Shown: positions 35,637-46,200, numbered from the stretch's first letter. The stretch is 64,000 nucleotides of DNA from Bdellovibrio bacteriovorus (GCF_001592745.1 NZ_LUKD01000001.1:627384-691383), one strand, 5' to 3'. Numbers and translations are program-made. Notes: a model not told the origin generated them from the letters alone.

Positions 35637-35798
35637 TGAGACGGTTCCTTCCCTGTAACAGTCCTCCGGCGGGGCCCAAAGCATCTTGCCTTGTCACTTC
35701 CGCTCGACGTCTTTGATTTTATTGTAGTTTTAGAAACTGGTAAGAATCAAGCAAGAGTCCTTTGCAAATGCCAACAAAAGCGGTAAGAAGATGCCACT

Positions 35799-37412
35799 AT
35801 GAGTACTCATCGCTCGGATGTTTTGATTATTGGTTCTGGCTCTGCAGGATTGGCGCTGGCTTTAAAACTTTCCTCATTGGGAAAAGTGATCGTGCTTGCC
35901 AAAGAATCTGCGGGCGGAACGAACTCTGCCATGGCTCAGGGGGGAATCTCTGCGGTTATGTCGGAGGAGGACAGCTTCGAGTCGCATATCCAGGATACAC
36001 TGGTTGCGGGCGCTGGCTTGTGCAAAGAAACTGTAGTTCGCAATTATGTAGAGCAAGCCCCTGAACGCATTCAGGATTTACAAAACTGGGGTGTTCATTT
36101 CGACGTTAAAAAAAGAGGCTCAGAAGAGACCAATGAAATCGATTTGACGCGCGAAGGCGGACACAGCTTCCGTCGCATTCTTCACTTCGAAGACCAAACG
36201 GGATTAGAAATTCACCGCACTCTTTTGGCCCGCGTTCGCGAAAATCCCAACATCACTTTGCTTGAACGCTTTTACGCCATTGACCTGATTGTAAACAAAG
36301 AAGTCGATCCGAATGATATGAATCCTGTTCATTGCATCGGTGCCTACGCTTTGAACAAAAATGATGGCGAGGTGCATACATTTTTAGCGAAGAACACCAT
36401 TCTGGCTACGGGTGGCGCGGGAAAAGTTTACCTTTACACTTCGAACTGGAGTGGCGCGACAGGTGACGGCATCGCCATGGCTTACCGTGTGGGTGCTCGT
36501 ATCGCGAATCTAGAATTCATGCAATTTCATCCCACCTGCCTTTTCCATCGCGAATCGCGCAATTTTTTAATTTCAGAAGCTCTTCGCGGTGAAGGTGGCG
36601 AATTGATCGATGCCGCAGGCCACCCTTTCATGCAGAAATATCACAAGCTCGGATCACTGGCTCCTCGCGACGTTGTGGCTCGTTCCATCGACAAAGAGAT
36701 GAAAAAAACCGGTGCCGAATGTGTTTATCTCGACATGACAAAACTGGATCGCGAATTTTTGAAAAGTCGCTTTCCCACAATTTTCAACAAGTGCCTTGAG
36801 TACGGCATCGACATGAGTGAATCCCCGATTCCGGTGGTTCCCGCAGCCCACTACTTGTGTGGTGGCGTGCTGACAGACCTCAATGGTCGCACGGATGTTC
36901 CGGGTCTCTGGGCGGTTGGAGAAACGGCTTGCACGGGCTTGCATGGCGCAAATCGATTGGCCTCGAATTCCTTACTTGAGTGTTTAACGATGGCCCACAA
37001 TTGTTCCGAGCAAATCAAGCAGCAATGGGACACGGATAAGTTCTTCCCGATGGATCCCAAACCTTGGACTCACCCCGAAGAATCGAATGATGACGAGATG
37101 ATCGTTATCAACCACATGTGGGACGAGATTCGCCGCCTGATGTGGAACTACATGGGAATTGTCCGCTCTAACAAACGTCTGGAACGCGCTCAACATCGCT
37201 TGCAGAATATTTTGGCAGAGACGAAAGAATACTATTCTCACATGAAGATTCATTCGGACATCTTAGAGCTGCGCAATATCGCCATCGTTGCCAACTTGTC
37301 AGTGGAATGCGCCCTTCGCCGCCAAGAATCGCGAGGTATCCATTTCAATATCGATTATCCTGAATCCAGTCCGGAACCGCACGATACAATCGTGGTCCGG
37401 GGCCTGATTTGA
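35799..37412 (+). CDS. nadB: L-aspartate oxidase
   Basis: 537 residues, the usual length. The FAD fingerprint Ile-Gly-Ser-Gly-Ser-Ala-Gly-Leu-Ala lies at residues ~10-18, and the flavin covers Thr-Asn-Ser-Ala-Met-Ala-Gln-Gly-Gly-Ile-Ser-Ala. The active-site region His-Pro-Thr-Cys-Leu and Glu-Ala-Leu-Arg-Gly-Glu-Gly-Gly follow. The C-terminal helical domain is complete. It oxidises aspartate to iminoaspartate for NAD synthesis. nadA and nadC are not in the window. Divergent from the histidine kinase; the 162-base gap shows no obvious operator. Confidence 0.9.
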   Translation: MSTHRSDVLIIGSGSAGLALALKLSSLGKVIVLAKESAGGTNSAMAQGGISAVMSEEDSFESHIQDTLVAGAGLCKETVVRNYVEQAPERIQDLQNWGVHFDVKKRGSEETNEIDLTREGGHSFRRILHFEDQTGLEIHRTLLARVRENPNITLLERFYAIDLIVNKEVDPNDMNPVHCIGAYALNKNDGEVHTFLAKNTILATGGAGKVYLYTSNWSGATGDGIAMAYRVGARIANLEFMQFHPTCLFHRESRNFLISEALRGEGGELIDAAGHPFMQKYHKLGSLAPRDVVARSIDKEMKKTGAECVYLDMTKLDREFLKSRFPTIFNKCLEYGIDMSESPIPVVPAAHYLCGGVLTDLNGRTDVPGLWAVGETACTGLHGANRLASNSLLECLTMAHNCSEQIKQQWDTDKFFPMDPKPWTHPEESNDDEMIVINHMWDEIRRLMWNYMGIVRSNKRLERAQHRLQNILAETKEYYSHMKIHSDILELRNIAIVANLSVECALRRQESRGIHFNIDYPESSPEPHDTIVVRGLI

Positions 37413-37449
37413 CTTGCCCGCTGATTGCTCTCGCGGCAATCTAAAGGGT

Positions 37450-38301
37450 ATGTACAAAAGATCTGAAGGCTTTTTTAAAGGTTATCAGGACATCAACCTG
37501 TTCTTTCAAATTTGGGACAACCCCAATGCTCGTGGAACCGTTATAATCAATCACGGCCAAGGAGAACACTCGGAATCTTACCACCGCCTGATCAAAGCAT
37601 TTGAAAATGATCAGTGGAGTTTTTATGGGTGGGACTTACGAGGGCACGGCCGCTCTGAAGGTCGTCGCGGTTACGTTGCGCAGTTTGATGATTACTGCAA
37701 AGACTATAAAATCTTTTTGGACATGGTTCTTAAGAACGAAAAAGTGAAACAAGGCCCGGTGATTCTTTTCTGTCACTCGATGGGTGCCTTGATTGAGCTT
37801 AAAACTCTTTTACGCAATCCCGATACTCGCTGCGATGGCATTGTTGTCAGCTCTCCGCTTTTGGGAGTTTCTGTTCCGGTGCCTGTTTATAAATCCAAAG
37901 GTGCGGTGATCTTAAACTCATTGCTGCCAACGATCACGATGGGCAACGAGCTGACAAATGATATGCTCACGCGCGATCCGGATGTGATTCGCGAATTTGA
38001 ACAAGACGCTCTTCGCCACAATCGTATTTCCCCAGGGGCGTTCTTGGGTTTCCTTGAATCTTTTGAATACGTTCTGCCTCGTGCAAACGAAATCAAAAAG
38101 CCTGCTTTATTTGTCATCGCTGAAAACGATCCCGTAGTCAGCAGTTTGGAAACAAAAAAGTTTTACGATAAGTTAGGCAGTCAGAAAAAAGAAATTTATA
38201 TTTACCCTGAAGCAAAACATGAAGTCGTCAACGATATCATGCGCACGACAGTTTTTGCAGATATCAAAAAATTCTTAGACGGTTTCTTGGAGTCTAAATA
38301 A
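37450..38301 (+). CDS. Alpha/beta hydrolase, monoacylglycerol-lipase type
   Basis: 283 residues from the ATG at 37450. The oxyanion region His-Gly-Gln-Gly-Glu-His-Ser-Glu is typical of lysophospholipase/monoglyceride lipases. The nucleophile elbow reads Cys-His-Ser-Met-Gly, so the first Gly of GxSxG is Cys. A catalytic Asp lies in Ala-Glu-Asn-Asp-Pro-Val and a His in Ala-Lys-His-Glu. No signal peptide: cytoplasmic. It ends where the following lipoprotein starts (TAATG), so the two are co-translated. Confidence 0.82.
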   Translation: MYKRSEGFFKGYQDINLFFQIWDNPNARGTVIINHGQGEHSESYHRLIKAFENDQWSFYGWDLRGHGRSEGRRGYVAQFDDYCKDYKIFLDMVLKNEKVKQGPVILFCHSMGALIELKTLLRNPDTRCDGIVVSSPLLGVSVPVPVYKSKGAVILNSLLPTITMGNELTNDMLTRDPDVIREFEQDALRHNRISPGAFLGFLESFEYVLPRANEIKKPALFVIAENDPVVSSLETKKFYDKLGSQKKEIYIYPEAKHEVVNDIMRTTVFADIKKFLDGFLESK

Positions 38302-38885
38302 TGAAATACCTTTTGAGCCTTTGTTTTTTACTTTCTGCATGTGCCAGCACTTACGAAGTAACTCCCGCAGGTCACACGATCAAAACTAAAGATGACTATA
38401 TGGAAGTGATCGAAAAGTATTCCGATCAAGTGCGCCAGTATTCGGGATTTTACAACACTTTGGATTTCCAAGCGACCTTGTTGAATTCAACAGTGGCTCA
38501 GGCCCAACTAGCTCAAAGCAGTATGCTTTATCAGTGGGATGAAAAACGTTTCACTGAAGAAAAAGGAAAGTACGAAAACCGCCTGAGCAAAGAAGCGGAA
38601 GTGTTTTTGAGCTTTTACACTCCAGAAAGAAAGAACGATGATCTTTTTAAAGATACGACGATTTGGAAAATCTTTTTGGATGTCGATGGCCGTCGCTACG
38701 AAGGCAAGGCTAAGAAACTTAAATTGCAGTTAGCCGAAATCGAAGGTCTTTATCCTTACCACAACCGTTTTTACACACCCTACTCTGTGATCTTCCCGGT
38801 TCCTATGCGCTCTATCGAAGGTAAACCGATGAAAATGACTATCACGGGTGCTGTCGGCTCTGGCGTTTTAAATTTCCAACCTTAA
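38301..38885 (+). CDS. Lipoprotein of unknown function
   Basis: 194 residues with a short lipoprotein signal (Leu-Leu-Ser-Ala-Cys, Cys at residue 14). The mature part is predicted mostly helical up to ~residue 110 (long runs of Gln, Glu, Leu, Tyr), then a beta-rich end with Tyr-Pro-Tyr-His-Asn-Arg-Phe-Tyr-Thr-Pro-Tyr. No family recognised. It overlaps the lipase-like gene by one base, which hints at a shared role in lipid or envelope metabolism. A strong terminator follows. Confidence 0.7.
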   Translation: MKYLLSLCFLLSACASTYEVTPAGHTIKTKDDYMEVIEKYSDQVRQYSGFYNTLDFQATLLNSTVAQAQLAQSSMLYQWDEKRFTEEKGKYENRLSKEAEVFLSFYTPERKNDDLFKDTTIWKIFLDVDGRRYEGKAKKLKLQLAEIEGLYPYHNRFYTPYSVIFPVPMRSIEGKPMKMTITGAVGSGVLNFQP

Positions 38886-38900
38886 TAAGTTTTTCTAGGA

Positions 38901-38930
38901 AGTCCGTCTGAAAAGGACGGACTTTTTTTT
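38901..38930 (+). terminator. Rho-independent terminator
   Basis: An 8-bp stem (AGTCCGTC/GACGGACT, 38901-38908 with 38916-38923), a 7-base loop and eight T residues lie just after the lipoprotein stop. It is only 3 bases from the stop of the opposing SDR gene. Confidence 0.88.
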
Positions 38931-38933
38931 GCC

Positions 38934-39710
38934 TTAATTGCGCTTAAAGCGTCTTCCCACTTCAATATCAAAAAGTGGCTTCACGAATTTCGCAATCTTC
39001 AATCCGACACCCGTTAATCCGCTAGGTTCTAAAACCTCGATATCATGAAGAATCGCTTCACGAATCATTTGCGCGTATTTTGCGGGAGAAATCGACTCCG
39101 TCGGAATCACAAAATTCTTCGAGTACAAGGTCTCGATCTCATCAAACATGCGCGTCTTGATTCCCGGAGTGACCAACAACAATGTCGTTACGCCCGTGTC
39201 TTTCAGCTCCATACGAATGCAGTCGGTGAACGCCATGACAGCCGCCTTCGAAGCTGCGTAGGTCGAAGCACAGGGAAAATGCATATAGGCCGAAACGCTG
39301 GAGTTATTGATGATTTTACCGCGTTTACGCTCAAGCATTCCTGGCAACAATCCGTGCGTCAAATGAACCAAGGCATTCACGTTCACCTGAAACATTTTGT
39401 AGATGTCATCTAAGGGCTGTTCTTCTATCAAGCCACCGGTCAACATTCCCGCATTATTAAATAGGATATCAATCGAGGTTTCTTTTAGATTATGCAAAAG
39501 CGCATCGACACCTTGACGTGTCGAAAGATCCGCCTCCCACACTGTGACTGATTTAGCACCTGCCGCCTGAAGCTCTTTCACCAGACTGTCATCAGACTGC
39601 CTCATCACCAGATGAAGATTCGCTTTATCTTCGGCGCACATTTTAGCAAAAGCTTTTCCAATCCCACGACTGGCACCTGTGATAAGAATATGACGGTTTG
39701 TGATTTCCAT
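38934..39710 (-). CDS. Short-chain dehydrogenase/reductase
   Basis: 258 residues, classical SDR. The cofactor motif Thr-Gly-Ala-Ser-Arg-Gly-Ile-Gly starts at residue ~11; the Arg at the centre favours NADPH. Asn-Asn-Ala-Gly is near residue 88, and the catalytic Ser and Tyr-x-x-x-Lys (Tyr-Ala-Ala-Ser-Lys) are near residues 142 and 155. Its substrate is unknown; the sequence resembles DltE/YqjQ-type oxidoreductases. It begins 5 bases after the RNase HI gene and is probably co-transcribed with it. Confidence 0.85.
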   Translation of the reverse strand: MEITNRHILITGASRGIGKAFAKMCAEDKANLHLVMRQSDDSLVKELQAAGAKSVTVWEADLSTRQGVDALLHNLKETSIDILFNNAGMLTGGLIEEQPLDDIYKMFQVNVNALVHLTHGLLPGMLERKRGKIINNSSVSAYMHFPCASTYAASKAAVMAFTDCIRMELKDTGVTTLLLVTPGIKTRMFDEIETLYSKNFVIPTESISPAKYAQMIREAILHDIEVLEPSGLTGVGLKIAKFVKPLFDIEVGRRFKRN

Positions 39711-39715
39711 GCGGA

Positions 39716-40468
39716 CTATCCTTCTTTGATGACGGTCTGAGGACTTAATCCCCAGGATTTCAGAATTTCGATTTCATCGGCGGCCGACGTGGCCTTTTTG
39801 AATTTAGCTCCTGACTTTCCGCTCACACGGTTTTGGCAAGAAGGCCAATTCTTGTGACGATAAACCAGCCCCCCGATATTGCTCAGGTAACTGAAAGCCT
39901 CTTTCTTTTCACCCGGCGCACGCATTTCTGGCAAAGCCGTGTCGGCGGGAACTTCCAGCATGTTGATGGGATAAGAACTCAAAGGTCCTTGATACAAGGA
40001 CACGTAATCATTTTTTGAAAAGGCAACCGCGATGCGATCACAGCGTTCATTGCCCGGCGTGCCCACGTGACCACGAGAATATTTCCACTCGATCTTATTA
40101 CCGGGACCGCGCGCTTGAATGAGCTGCGCCAGTTCTTCCCAGATATCTCGATTAGAAACATCCGCACCCTCCGCGGTTTTCCAACCGCGCTTTTTCCAGC
40201 CCCAAATCCATTGCGTGATTCCACGAATCAAGTAAGTGGAGTCCGTATAAAAATGCACAGGGCCCGGCACCGCAGAAATAAACTTAAGTGCTTCTACGGC
40301 GGCCGTCATTTCCATGCGGTTGTTCGTGGTTGAGCGCTCTCCCGCACCCAACTCTTGAACTTGATCGTTCGGTAAAAGCACAATGCTTCCCCAACCTCCG
40401 GGGCCGGGATTTCCAGAACAAGCGCCATCAGAGAATATCAAAATATAATCGCGTACTTTTATTGCCAC
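39716..40468 (-). CDS. rnhA: Ribonuclease HI with C-terminal viroplasmin-like domain
   Basis: 250 residues, starting with GTG at 40468. Residues ~8-155 are RNase HI with the acidic active site: Asp in Ser-Asp-Gly-Ala-Cys-Ser-Gly-Asn-Pro-Gly, Glu in Arg-Met-Glu-Met-Thr-Ala, Asp in Tyr-Thr-Asp-Ser, and Asp in Glu-Arg-Cys-Asp-Arg. It removes RNA from RNA-DNA hybrids. The extra ~95 residues end in a stretch (Gly-Gly-Leu-Val-Tyr-Arg-His-Lys-Asn-Trp-x-x-Cys-x-x-x-Val-Ser-Gly-Lys) resembling the hybrid-binding domain normally found at the N-terminus of eukaryotic RNase H1. That order would be reversed here. Confidence 0.85.
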   Translation of the reverse strand: MAIKVRDYILIFSDGACSGNPGPGGWGSIVLLPNDQVQELGAGERSTTNNRMEMTAAVEALKFISAVPGPVHFYTDSTYLIRGITQWIWGWKKRGWKTAEGADVSNRDIWEELAQLIQARGPGNKIEWKYSRGHVGTPGNERCDRIAVAFSKNDYVSLYQGPLSSYPINMLEVPADTALPEMRAPGEKKEAFSYLSNIGGLVYRHKNWPSCQNRVSGKSGAKFKKATSAADEIEILKSWGLSPQTVIKEG

Positions 40469-40625
40469 AGCTCATGGTCATCGCGCGCTTTTCTTATGTC
40501 AATGCGCTGGATGCCAGAGACGGGCTTCTGACCAATACTTAGACAGGTAAATCTTATCAGGCTGCAATTTAAGGCCGTTTGCTTCTGGCACCCTCCCTGC
40601 AAAATAATCCCGAAGGAGAGTGTTT

Positions 40626-41474
40626 ATGTCTTTTGCTATGCGCCCCCTTATCGGATTTTTGACGACAGTCTTGCTGGCAGGCCAAGTCTTTGCCAATGCG
40701 TCTGTCACCTCTTCGACGACGCTAGTACAACAACCGAAAAAACAAGGGCGCATGTGGAGTGGTTTTGTAAATGCCAGTCGCTCGACAAGTCTTTATGACT
40801 TTGAAGATGGCACTCGCCAGGACGCGATGGACTATATGATGCGCCTGAATTTGAAATTGAACGACAAGTTTTCTATGCGCGTTCAGGGTGGTTATTCACA
40901 AGACTTAAAATATCCTGAAAACAATGATTTCTCTGACACGTCAGTCAGTTTGGGACGCGCGCCCATGGCTTTGGGTAAAACGATTATGTTGGGTTATCGC
41001 GTGGCTACGGGTCTTCCTACTTCTAAAGACTCTCACACTCGTCAAAATCTGATTGCTTCGCTTTCAACAACCGTGAACGGCATGATCAATCCAGACCGTC
41101 TTATTTCGGGACTGGACATCGCGGGTTCAATTTCGGCAGGTCGCAACTTCCATCAGTACGAAACTGCTTTAGATGGCCGTGTGAACACGCAGTGGACCTC
41201 TTCGCAAATGCTTTCGATGGCGTACACTTTTACGACGGGGATTTCTGTCTCTGCAGAATTTCTTCACCGAAACACATGGTCTTACCAAAATGTGATGCGC
41301 GACACTTTTGAAATGACTCAAGAGATCGGCTACGAAATCAACTCCACCTTTTCCATCGCTGCGGGACACACAAACTCAGGTTCTTCTTTAAAACCTAACG
41401 GTGATGATTCCAATGTGCAGTTGATCAATGAAAACACTTCACTTGTTTACGCCTCTGCAACTGTAGTCTTCTAG
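40626..41474 (+). CDS. Probable outer-membrane beta-barrel protein
   Basis: 282 residues; the ATG at 40626 follows AAGGAGAG (a GTG at 40620 is less likely). The signal peptide spans residues 1-24 (Val-Phe-Ala-Asn cut). The mature protein alternates polar and hydrophobic residues in about ten strands and ends in Ala-Ser-Ala-Thr-Val-Val-Phe, the C-terminal Phe signal of outer-membrane barrels. No specific family recognised. It is 7 bases upstream of the secreted HAD-like gene, so the two form an operon. Confidence 0.75.
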   Translation: MSFAMRPLIGFLTTVLLAGQVFANASVTSSTTLVQQPKKQGRMWSGFVNASRSTSLYDFEDGTRQDAMDYMMRLNLKLNDKFSMRVQGGYSQDLKYPENNDFSDTSVSLGRAPMALGKTIMLGYRVATGLPTSKDSHTRQNLIASLSTTVNGMINPDRLISGLDIAGSISAGRNFHQYETALDGRVNTQWTSSQMLSMAYTFTTGISVSAEFLHRNTWSYQNVMRDTFEMTQEIGYEINSTFSIAAGHTNSGSSLKPNGDDSNVQLINENTSLVYASATVVF

Positions 41475-41481
41475 GACTGCC

Positions 41482-42270
41482 ATGAAAGCCTGGTTGGTAG
41501 CACTTCTTCTTATTCTAAGCTTCCAACCCTCCTGGGCCGGCACTCCTCTGGATATTGTCTTTGATATCGACTGGACCACCTTTTATACCGTTCACCCCGA
41601 AGACGCGAATGAACGCAGCTCCAAGAGTATTCAAATTGAGGGAAAAACCTACCGCCCCACCGACCATTTAACTGAAGTCATCGAACACTTATTGAAGACC
41701 CATCCAGATATACGCATCAGTTTTTTTAGTGGTGGAACGAAGTCACGTAATATGACTTTACTGGACAGCGTGAAGCTTTCTGATGGTCGGTCCCTCGTCG
41801 ATATCAGCCACCGTATTCTATCTTATGAGGATCTGACAATAGTGTCTCAAAACAAGACTTTGAAATTCTCTGAGCAGCATAAAAAAGTTTTGAATCAGGG
41901 AATTCCCGACTGGAATCCCAAGAACACTCTTCTGATCGACGATCAGCCTGAGTTCGCCGTGAAACCTTTAAAATCCGTTTCCTCTTTAGGTCATTTCAAC
42001 TTCCAACAGAACTTTGATGTTTCACGTGCTGGAGAAAAATTCTTTCCGGCATCCGAGATCGAATGGAAGATGGAGCGCAACAAAGCCCTTGTCTGGTTGG
42101 CTCTTTTAGAAAACGCTATTGCAGAGTCTGCGCGCACTGGAAAAGATTTTTCATCCGTCGCCCAAGAGCTGTGGACTCGGGACTCAAAAAACCCTTTCAT
42201 TTTAAAGCAAGGGCAAGACCTGCTTCCTTCTTCGAAGGGACAGGCCTGCGGCAAGATTTTCGCACTCTAA
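41482..42270 (+). CDS. Secreted HAD-like protein
   Basis: 262 residues with a signal peptide (residues 1-19, Trp-Ala-Gly cut). It has a HAD-type motif I, Phe-Asp28-Ile-Asp30-Trp-Thr32, a Ser in Phe-Phe-Ser-Gly-Gly as motif II, and Leu-Leu-Ile-Asp-Asp-Gln-Pro-Glu as motif IV near residue 155. Export of a HAD enzyme is uncommon but known for acid phosphatases. A periplasmic phosphatase is therefore possible; substrate unknown. Two Cys-free long helices lie near the end. It follows the barrel protein closely. Confidence 0.7.
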   Translation: MKAWLVALLLILSFQPSWAGTPLDIVFDIDWTTFYTVHPEDANERSSKSIQIEGKTYRPTDHLTEVIEHLLKTHPDIRISFFSGGTKSRNMTLLDSVKLSDGRSLVDISHRILSYEDLTIVSQNKTLKFSEQHKKVLNQGIPDWNPKNTLLIDDQPEFAVKPLKSVSSLGHFNFQQNFDVSRAGEKFFPASEIEWKMERNKALVWLALLENAIAESARTGKDFSSVAQELWTRDSKNPFILKQGQDLLPSSKGQACGKIFAL

Positions 42271-42272
42271 AT

Positions 42273-43004
42273 TTACTGCATTTCTTTTAAATATTTCAGA
42301 GTTATAAAGTGCATCGCCCGCGTCTTATCAAAATGTATCGAATACTTTTGCGGATAATAGCCTAAATGGGTGAAGGTCTTTGGCAACATTAGCTCTTGCT
42401 CGAATTTCTTTTTCTTTAGCAAAAACTCTCGCGTGATCATCGGCTCGATAAAAATCAGATTGGCGTCGTAGTAGCCATAGATGTAAGTGGTCGTAAAAGG
42501 CTTGCCGTTGTACTCTGGCGAACGCATATCCACCCAGTGCCAACCCATCTGAGGAACACCTTCAGGGCCTCCGACATAGAACGGAGGAAGCTTATCGGGA
42601 TCCGGCTGCTTCAAACAGATTTCGCGATCGGCGCCCATACAGGTGATAGCTTTGCGGGTGGTCTCATTAATAAAGTAAAAGTGAAAATCGAAGTGCGGTC
42701 GATTGTAAATACCATCAGGCTCATGACCGTGAGGCATCCAATTAATGACCATGTGATTGTAGGGTGGAATGTTGAGAATGGACGGCAGTTTTAGTGTGTA
42801 TTCACCTGGCTCATGTTGAGGCAAGGCATTCAAAGCTCCCTCCGTAAACGCCAAGCCGACAGAATAGGGAGTGCCATCTTCTCCGATATCAGCAAAGGCC
42901 TTCGCGGTTCCCTCTCCCATCGCCACGGCATCCCCGTAAACGATAAATCCGTGTGCATAGATCGCTAGAAAAAAGAGTCCACAAAAGACAAAAATCCCTT
43001 TCAT
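42273..43004 (-). CDS. Secreted histidine-rich protein (DUF5602/TTHB210-like)
   Basis: 243 residues; signal peptide to about residue 19. The mature protein has a His-rich cluster, Pro-His-Gly-His-Glu-Pro-x-Gly-x-Tyr-x-x-Pro-His-Phe-Asp-Phe-His-Phe, near residues 88-110 and a later Gly-Trp-His-Trp-Val-Asp. This is the pattern of a metal-binding beta-barrel (cupin-like) domain and recalls the DUF5602/TTHB210-like proteins. Metal binding is an inference. It ends 2 bases from the opposing HAD-like gene and is divergent from the metalloprotease. Confidence 0.7.
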   Translation of the reverse strand: MKGIFVFCGLFFLAIYAHGFIVYGDAVAMGEGTAKAFADIGEDGTPYSVGLAFTEGALNALPQHEPGEYTLKLPSILNIPPYNHMVINWMPHGHEPDGIYNRPHFDFHFYFINETTRKAITCMGADREICLKQPDPDKLPPFYVGGPEGVPQMGWHWVDMRSPEYNGKPFTTTYIYGYYDANLIFIEPMITREFLLKKKKFEQELMLPKTFTHLGYYPQKYSIHFDKTRAMHFITLKYLKEMQ

Positions 43005-43295
43005 AAATCCCCCTGCTTTTCAGAATGAAATCCGAGATTTAATTCGACGACAAGCTTCCGCGAGGGCCGGTGTTTTAAATCAGAAAAGTATGTCTCATTT
43101 TGAGATCTCCCTGAATTGTCCCCTGTATATTCTGTGGACGGCTTATCTGCCTGTAATGCATTTAATTCACGGCCGCAACCGGAAGCTCGTGGCACTTTCA
43201 GTGCATTTATATCCCTTAAGGAGAGTGTCTTTGTTCTAGGCCCATATATTCGATGTGGCGCCATGAGCAGTGACAATTTAGGAATGGAGAGAAAA

Positions 43296-46200
43296 ATGGC
43301 TCACAAACCTCAGTACACAAAAGCATTTACGGCTTTGTTGACCTTCGCCCTCGTGGCCGCGGGTTGTACGAAAAAGCGTGATGCGACTTTACCGGATTCA
43401 GAAGCTCTAGAGATCTTTGCGATTTCAGACTTCGCGACCCCGTCAAGTGAAGGTTTTAAAGCCATCGCAAAATCCAGCGCCCGCGAGAAATCTTTAGTTG
43501 AAGCAACTAGCAACAAGGCCTCAAACGAAAAAGGTTTGGTTGCGGTCGACACATCAGATTCTTCCATCCCTCAACGTTTGCGCTTCATGTTTGAAAACCT
43601 AGAAGTTTCCGGTCAGGAAGCTCAAGACTTCAAAATCGTGTTCGGCGTAGACTCTAAATACGTAACGGCGTACAAGCTGACAAACAATGTTGAAGGCTTG
43701 ACTCGTCTTGAAAAGCAACTCGCTGTCTCTCCAAGCGAAGTTCAGCTTTCTATTGATTTACAAAAAGCCACTTCCTCTCAAGCTAAAAAAGAAATCATGA
43801 ATAAGATGGCAACGGCGCAAAAAGCTCGTTCGGCTTCTTTATTGAACCGCGCTAACATCAACGTGTTAGTTCCTCTTTTCAAATATGACATCGCTCAAAA
43901 AGGTGTTCTTGAAAGAACAAAAAATGAACTCAGAGAAAGTACTTCGACATTGAAGTTGCGTGAAACTGAGTTCAGTCAAGCGACTCATATTCGTTTGAAT
44001 ATTACTTCAGATTCTCGTAAAGACGTGGGCAGCGTAGACCAAAAAGTCGAAATGGACCAAATCTTCACGATGGAGTCTTTGGATAACAAAATCCACAGAG
44101 CTGCAGACCTTCAATCTCGCTACAACTTCAACATGAAGTTCGTGGCTGACGATTCGCAAGTTCTTACGAAGCTTGATTCTGACGACATGAAAGTTTACGA
44201 ACTAACAACGGTTGGTTCTTTGTCTGACGATGAAAAACGTCTTATCAATACAGGTCGCGCAGCGGGCGAAATCATCCGTTGCTCTGACTCTGGCGTGACT
44301 TCTGCGGATAAGAACTGTGTTCTTCGCTTGGTGGCGAAAGTTCCAGTGACTTATAAAAATGCTCGTCTAGTACTTGCTGACTCTAAAGAAAACACTTCTA
44401 ACACGATCGAACTTCAAAAGGTCACTAAAGCGCAAGCTCAAGGCCTGGTTGAAATCGCTCGCGAAGTGCGTGCAGAGCGCGCTCGTCCAACAGGTATCAT
44501 CGATCCTTTGAATACAATCAAAGTTGCGGATCTTAAGGGTGAGTTCTATTTCAGAAGAACTTTCGAAGATGCTTCTAATATGATGCTTATCGGTAAATCC
44601 GGAACAAGCGGTGATCTTTCAGTAGTAAAATTCGAACTTGAAAAAGACCGTTTGGTTGTTCGCAACCAAAAAGCTTTGATCAAGTACGAAGGTCAAACAG
44701 CGAAAGACAAAGAAGAGTTGATGTCTGTTCCTGTTAAATACTTCAAACTTGAGACTGTCGATGCTGATGGTGTGGCTCTTCACGTTCCAAAATTGATTGA
44801 CGCGAAAAAAGAAGATGCGGAATACGTAGAGATCGACTGGACGAAAAATACAATCCCAGTTGCAAACTCTCCGTTGGCTTTCTTCGACGCCGGTGAATGC
44901 TGGGCTGCAGAGACTTCTCAACAAGTCACTGATATGGATATGCGTTTAAACAACGATGGTATCTTGAACTTCTCTTTGTCTGGTTCTTACACTGTTAAAC
45001 CAGGTTGCCATAATGCCCCAACAACGAACAACTACGCTTTGGGTTGGAATGTTCAATTCAACTACAACGTGATCGAGCGTCTTTCATTCAAGAAACGCAC
45101 GAACGCGCAAGTTGACGATGCTCAATGGGCACCGAACATCGCTCCCAACGTTCAAAGCTCTTTGAACTTCGCAACATTCACTATGGGTGAAACAATCACT
45201 TCTACTGATGTTCGTCCAGGCCGTGAGAACAGCGAAGTGTACCGTCCGGTGGTTCATGACTTCCGTAACGGCAAAGTATTGCACTACTGGGTTGGTGGTT
45301 TGAAAAATGCTCCTTCTGACAGAAAAGCTCTTATCACTCAGGCAGCCGTCGAGGTCGTGGCTGAGTGGAATGAAGCTTTCCGCAAAGCTTTCAAAGGTAC
45401 GAACCTTGAGCGCTCTGGTGACTACATCGTTCTTCACACAGGTGATGATGACACAGGTCACTTGGGTGACTTGGACCGCAACTACTTGTGGTTCTTTGAC
45501 CAACCGACTGAAAACGGTCTTTTGGGTGTGGCTCAGCCGGCACCAAATCCATACTCTGGTACAATCATCGCGAACAACGTGATGGTTTACTCTGGAAACT
45601 CTGAGATGGAAATCCGTCGCATGATGGAATCTTACAAAGAGTCTCGCGAGTACGAAAAAATGTTGGACGAAGCAAAACAAGAGGCTTTGGCTGAATTCCA
45701 AAAAGAATTGGCAGCACAACAACAAGGTTCTTCTTCTGCAGCTGAAGGCTCAGCGGGTGCAGCTTCGGGATCTGCAGCAGCTGAAAAAGTAAGATCTTTG
45801 ACGAAATCTTACGGTTCATTCGTACAGAAACTAGTATTGTCTTCACGCCCAGTGGCGGCTCAACGCTTCTCTTCTAAGTACGCTTCGAACGTGGCTGTTA
45901 AGAAAGCTGGTAAGTCTTTGCAAGCTAAGGTTCTTAAAGGCAGAAACGTAGTTTCAGATGCGAAAGTGACTTCGAACAAAGATTTCACTCGCAGTGTATT
46001 GCAAGCGGCTCTTTCTCAAGAGTTGAAGAACGATCCAATCATGATGGAAGCGATCATCGCTCGTGAGTTGGCTCGCACTGAAAATGGCATGTCTCAACAA
46101 ATGAAACAATTGTTGTTGAAGCAGGCGCAAATGAAAGAGATGTCTGCAAGATTTGACCAACAAGCTAAAAAACGTGGCGGTTGCTTCTTGTACACTCGTA

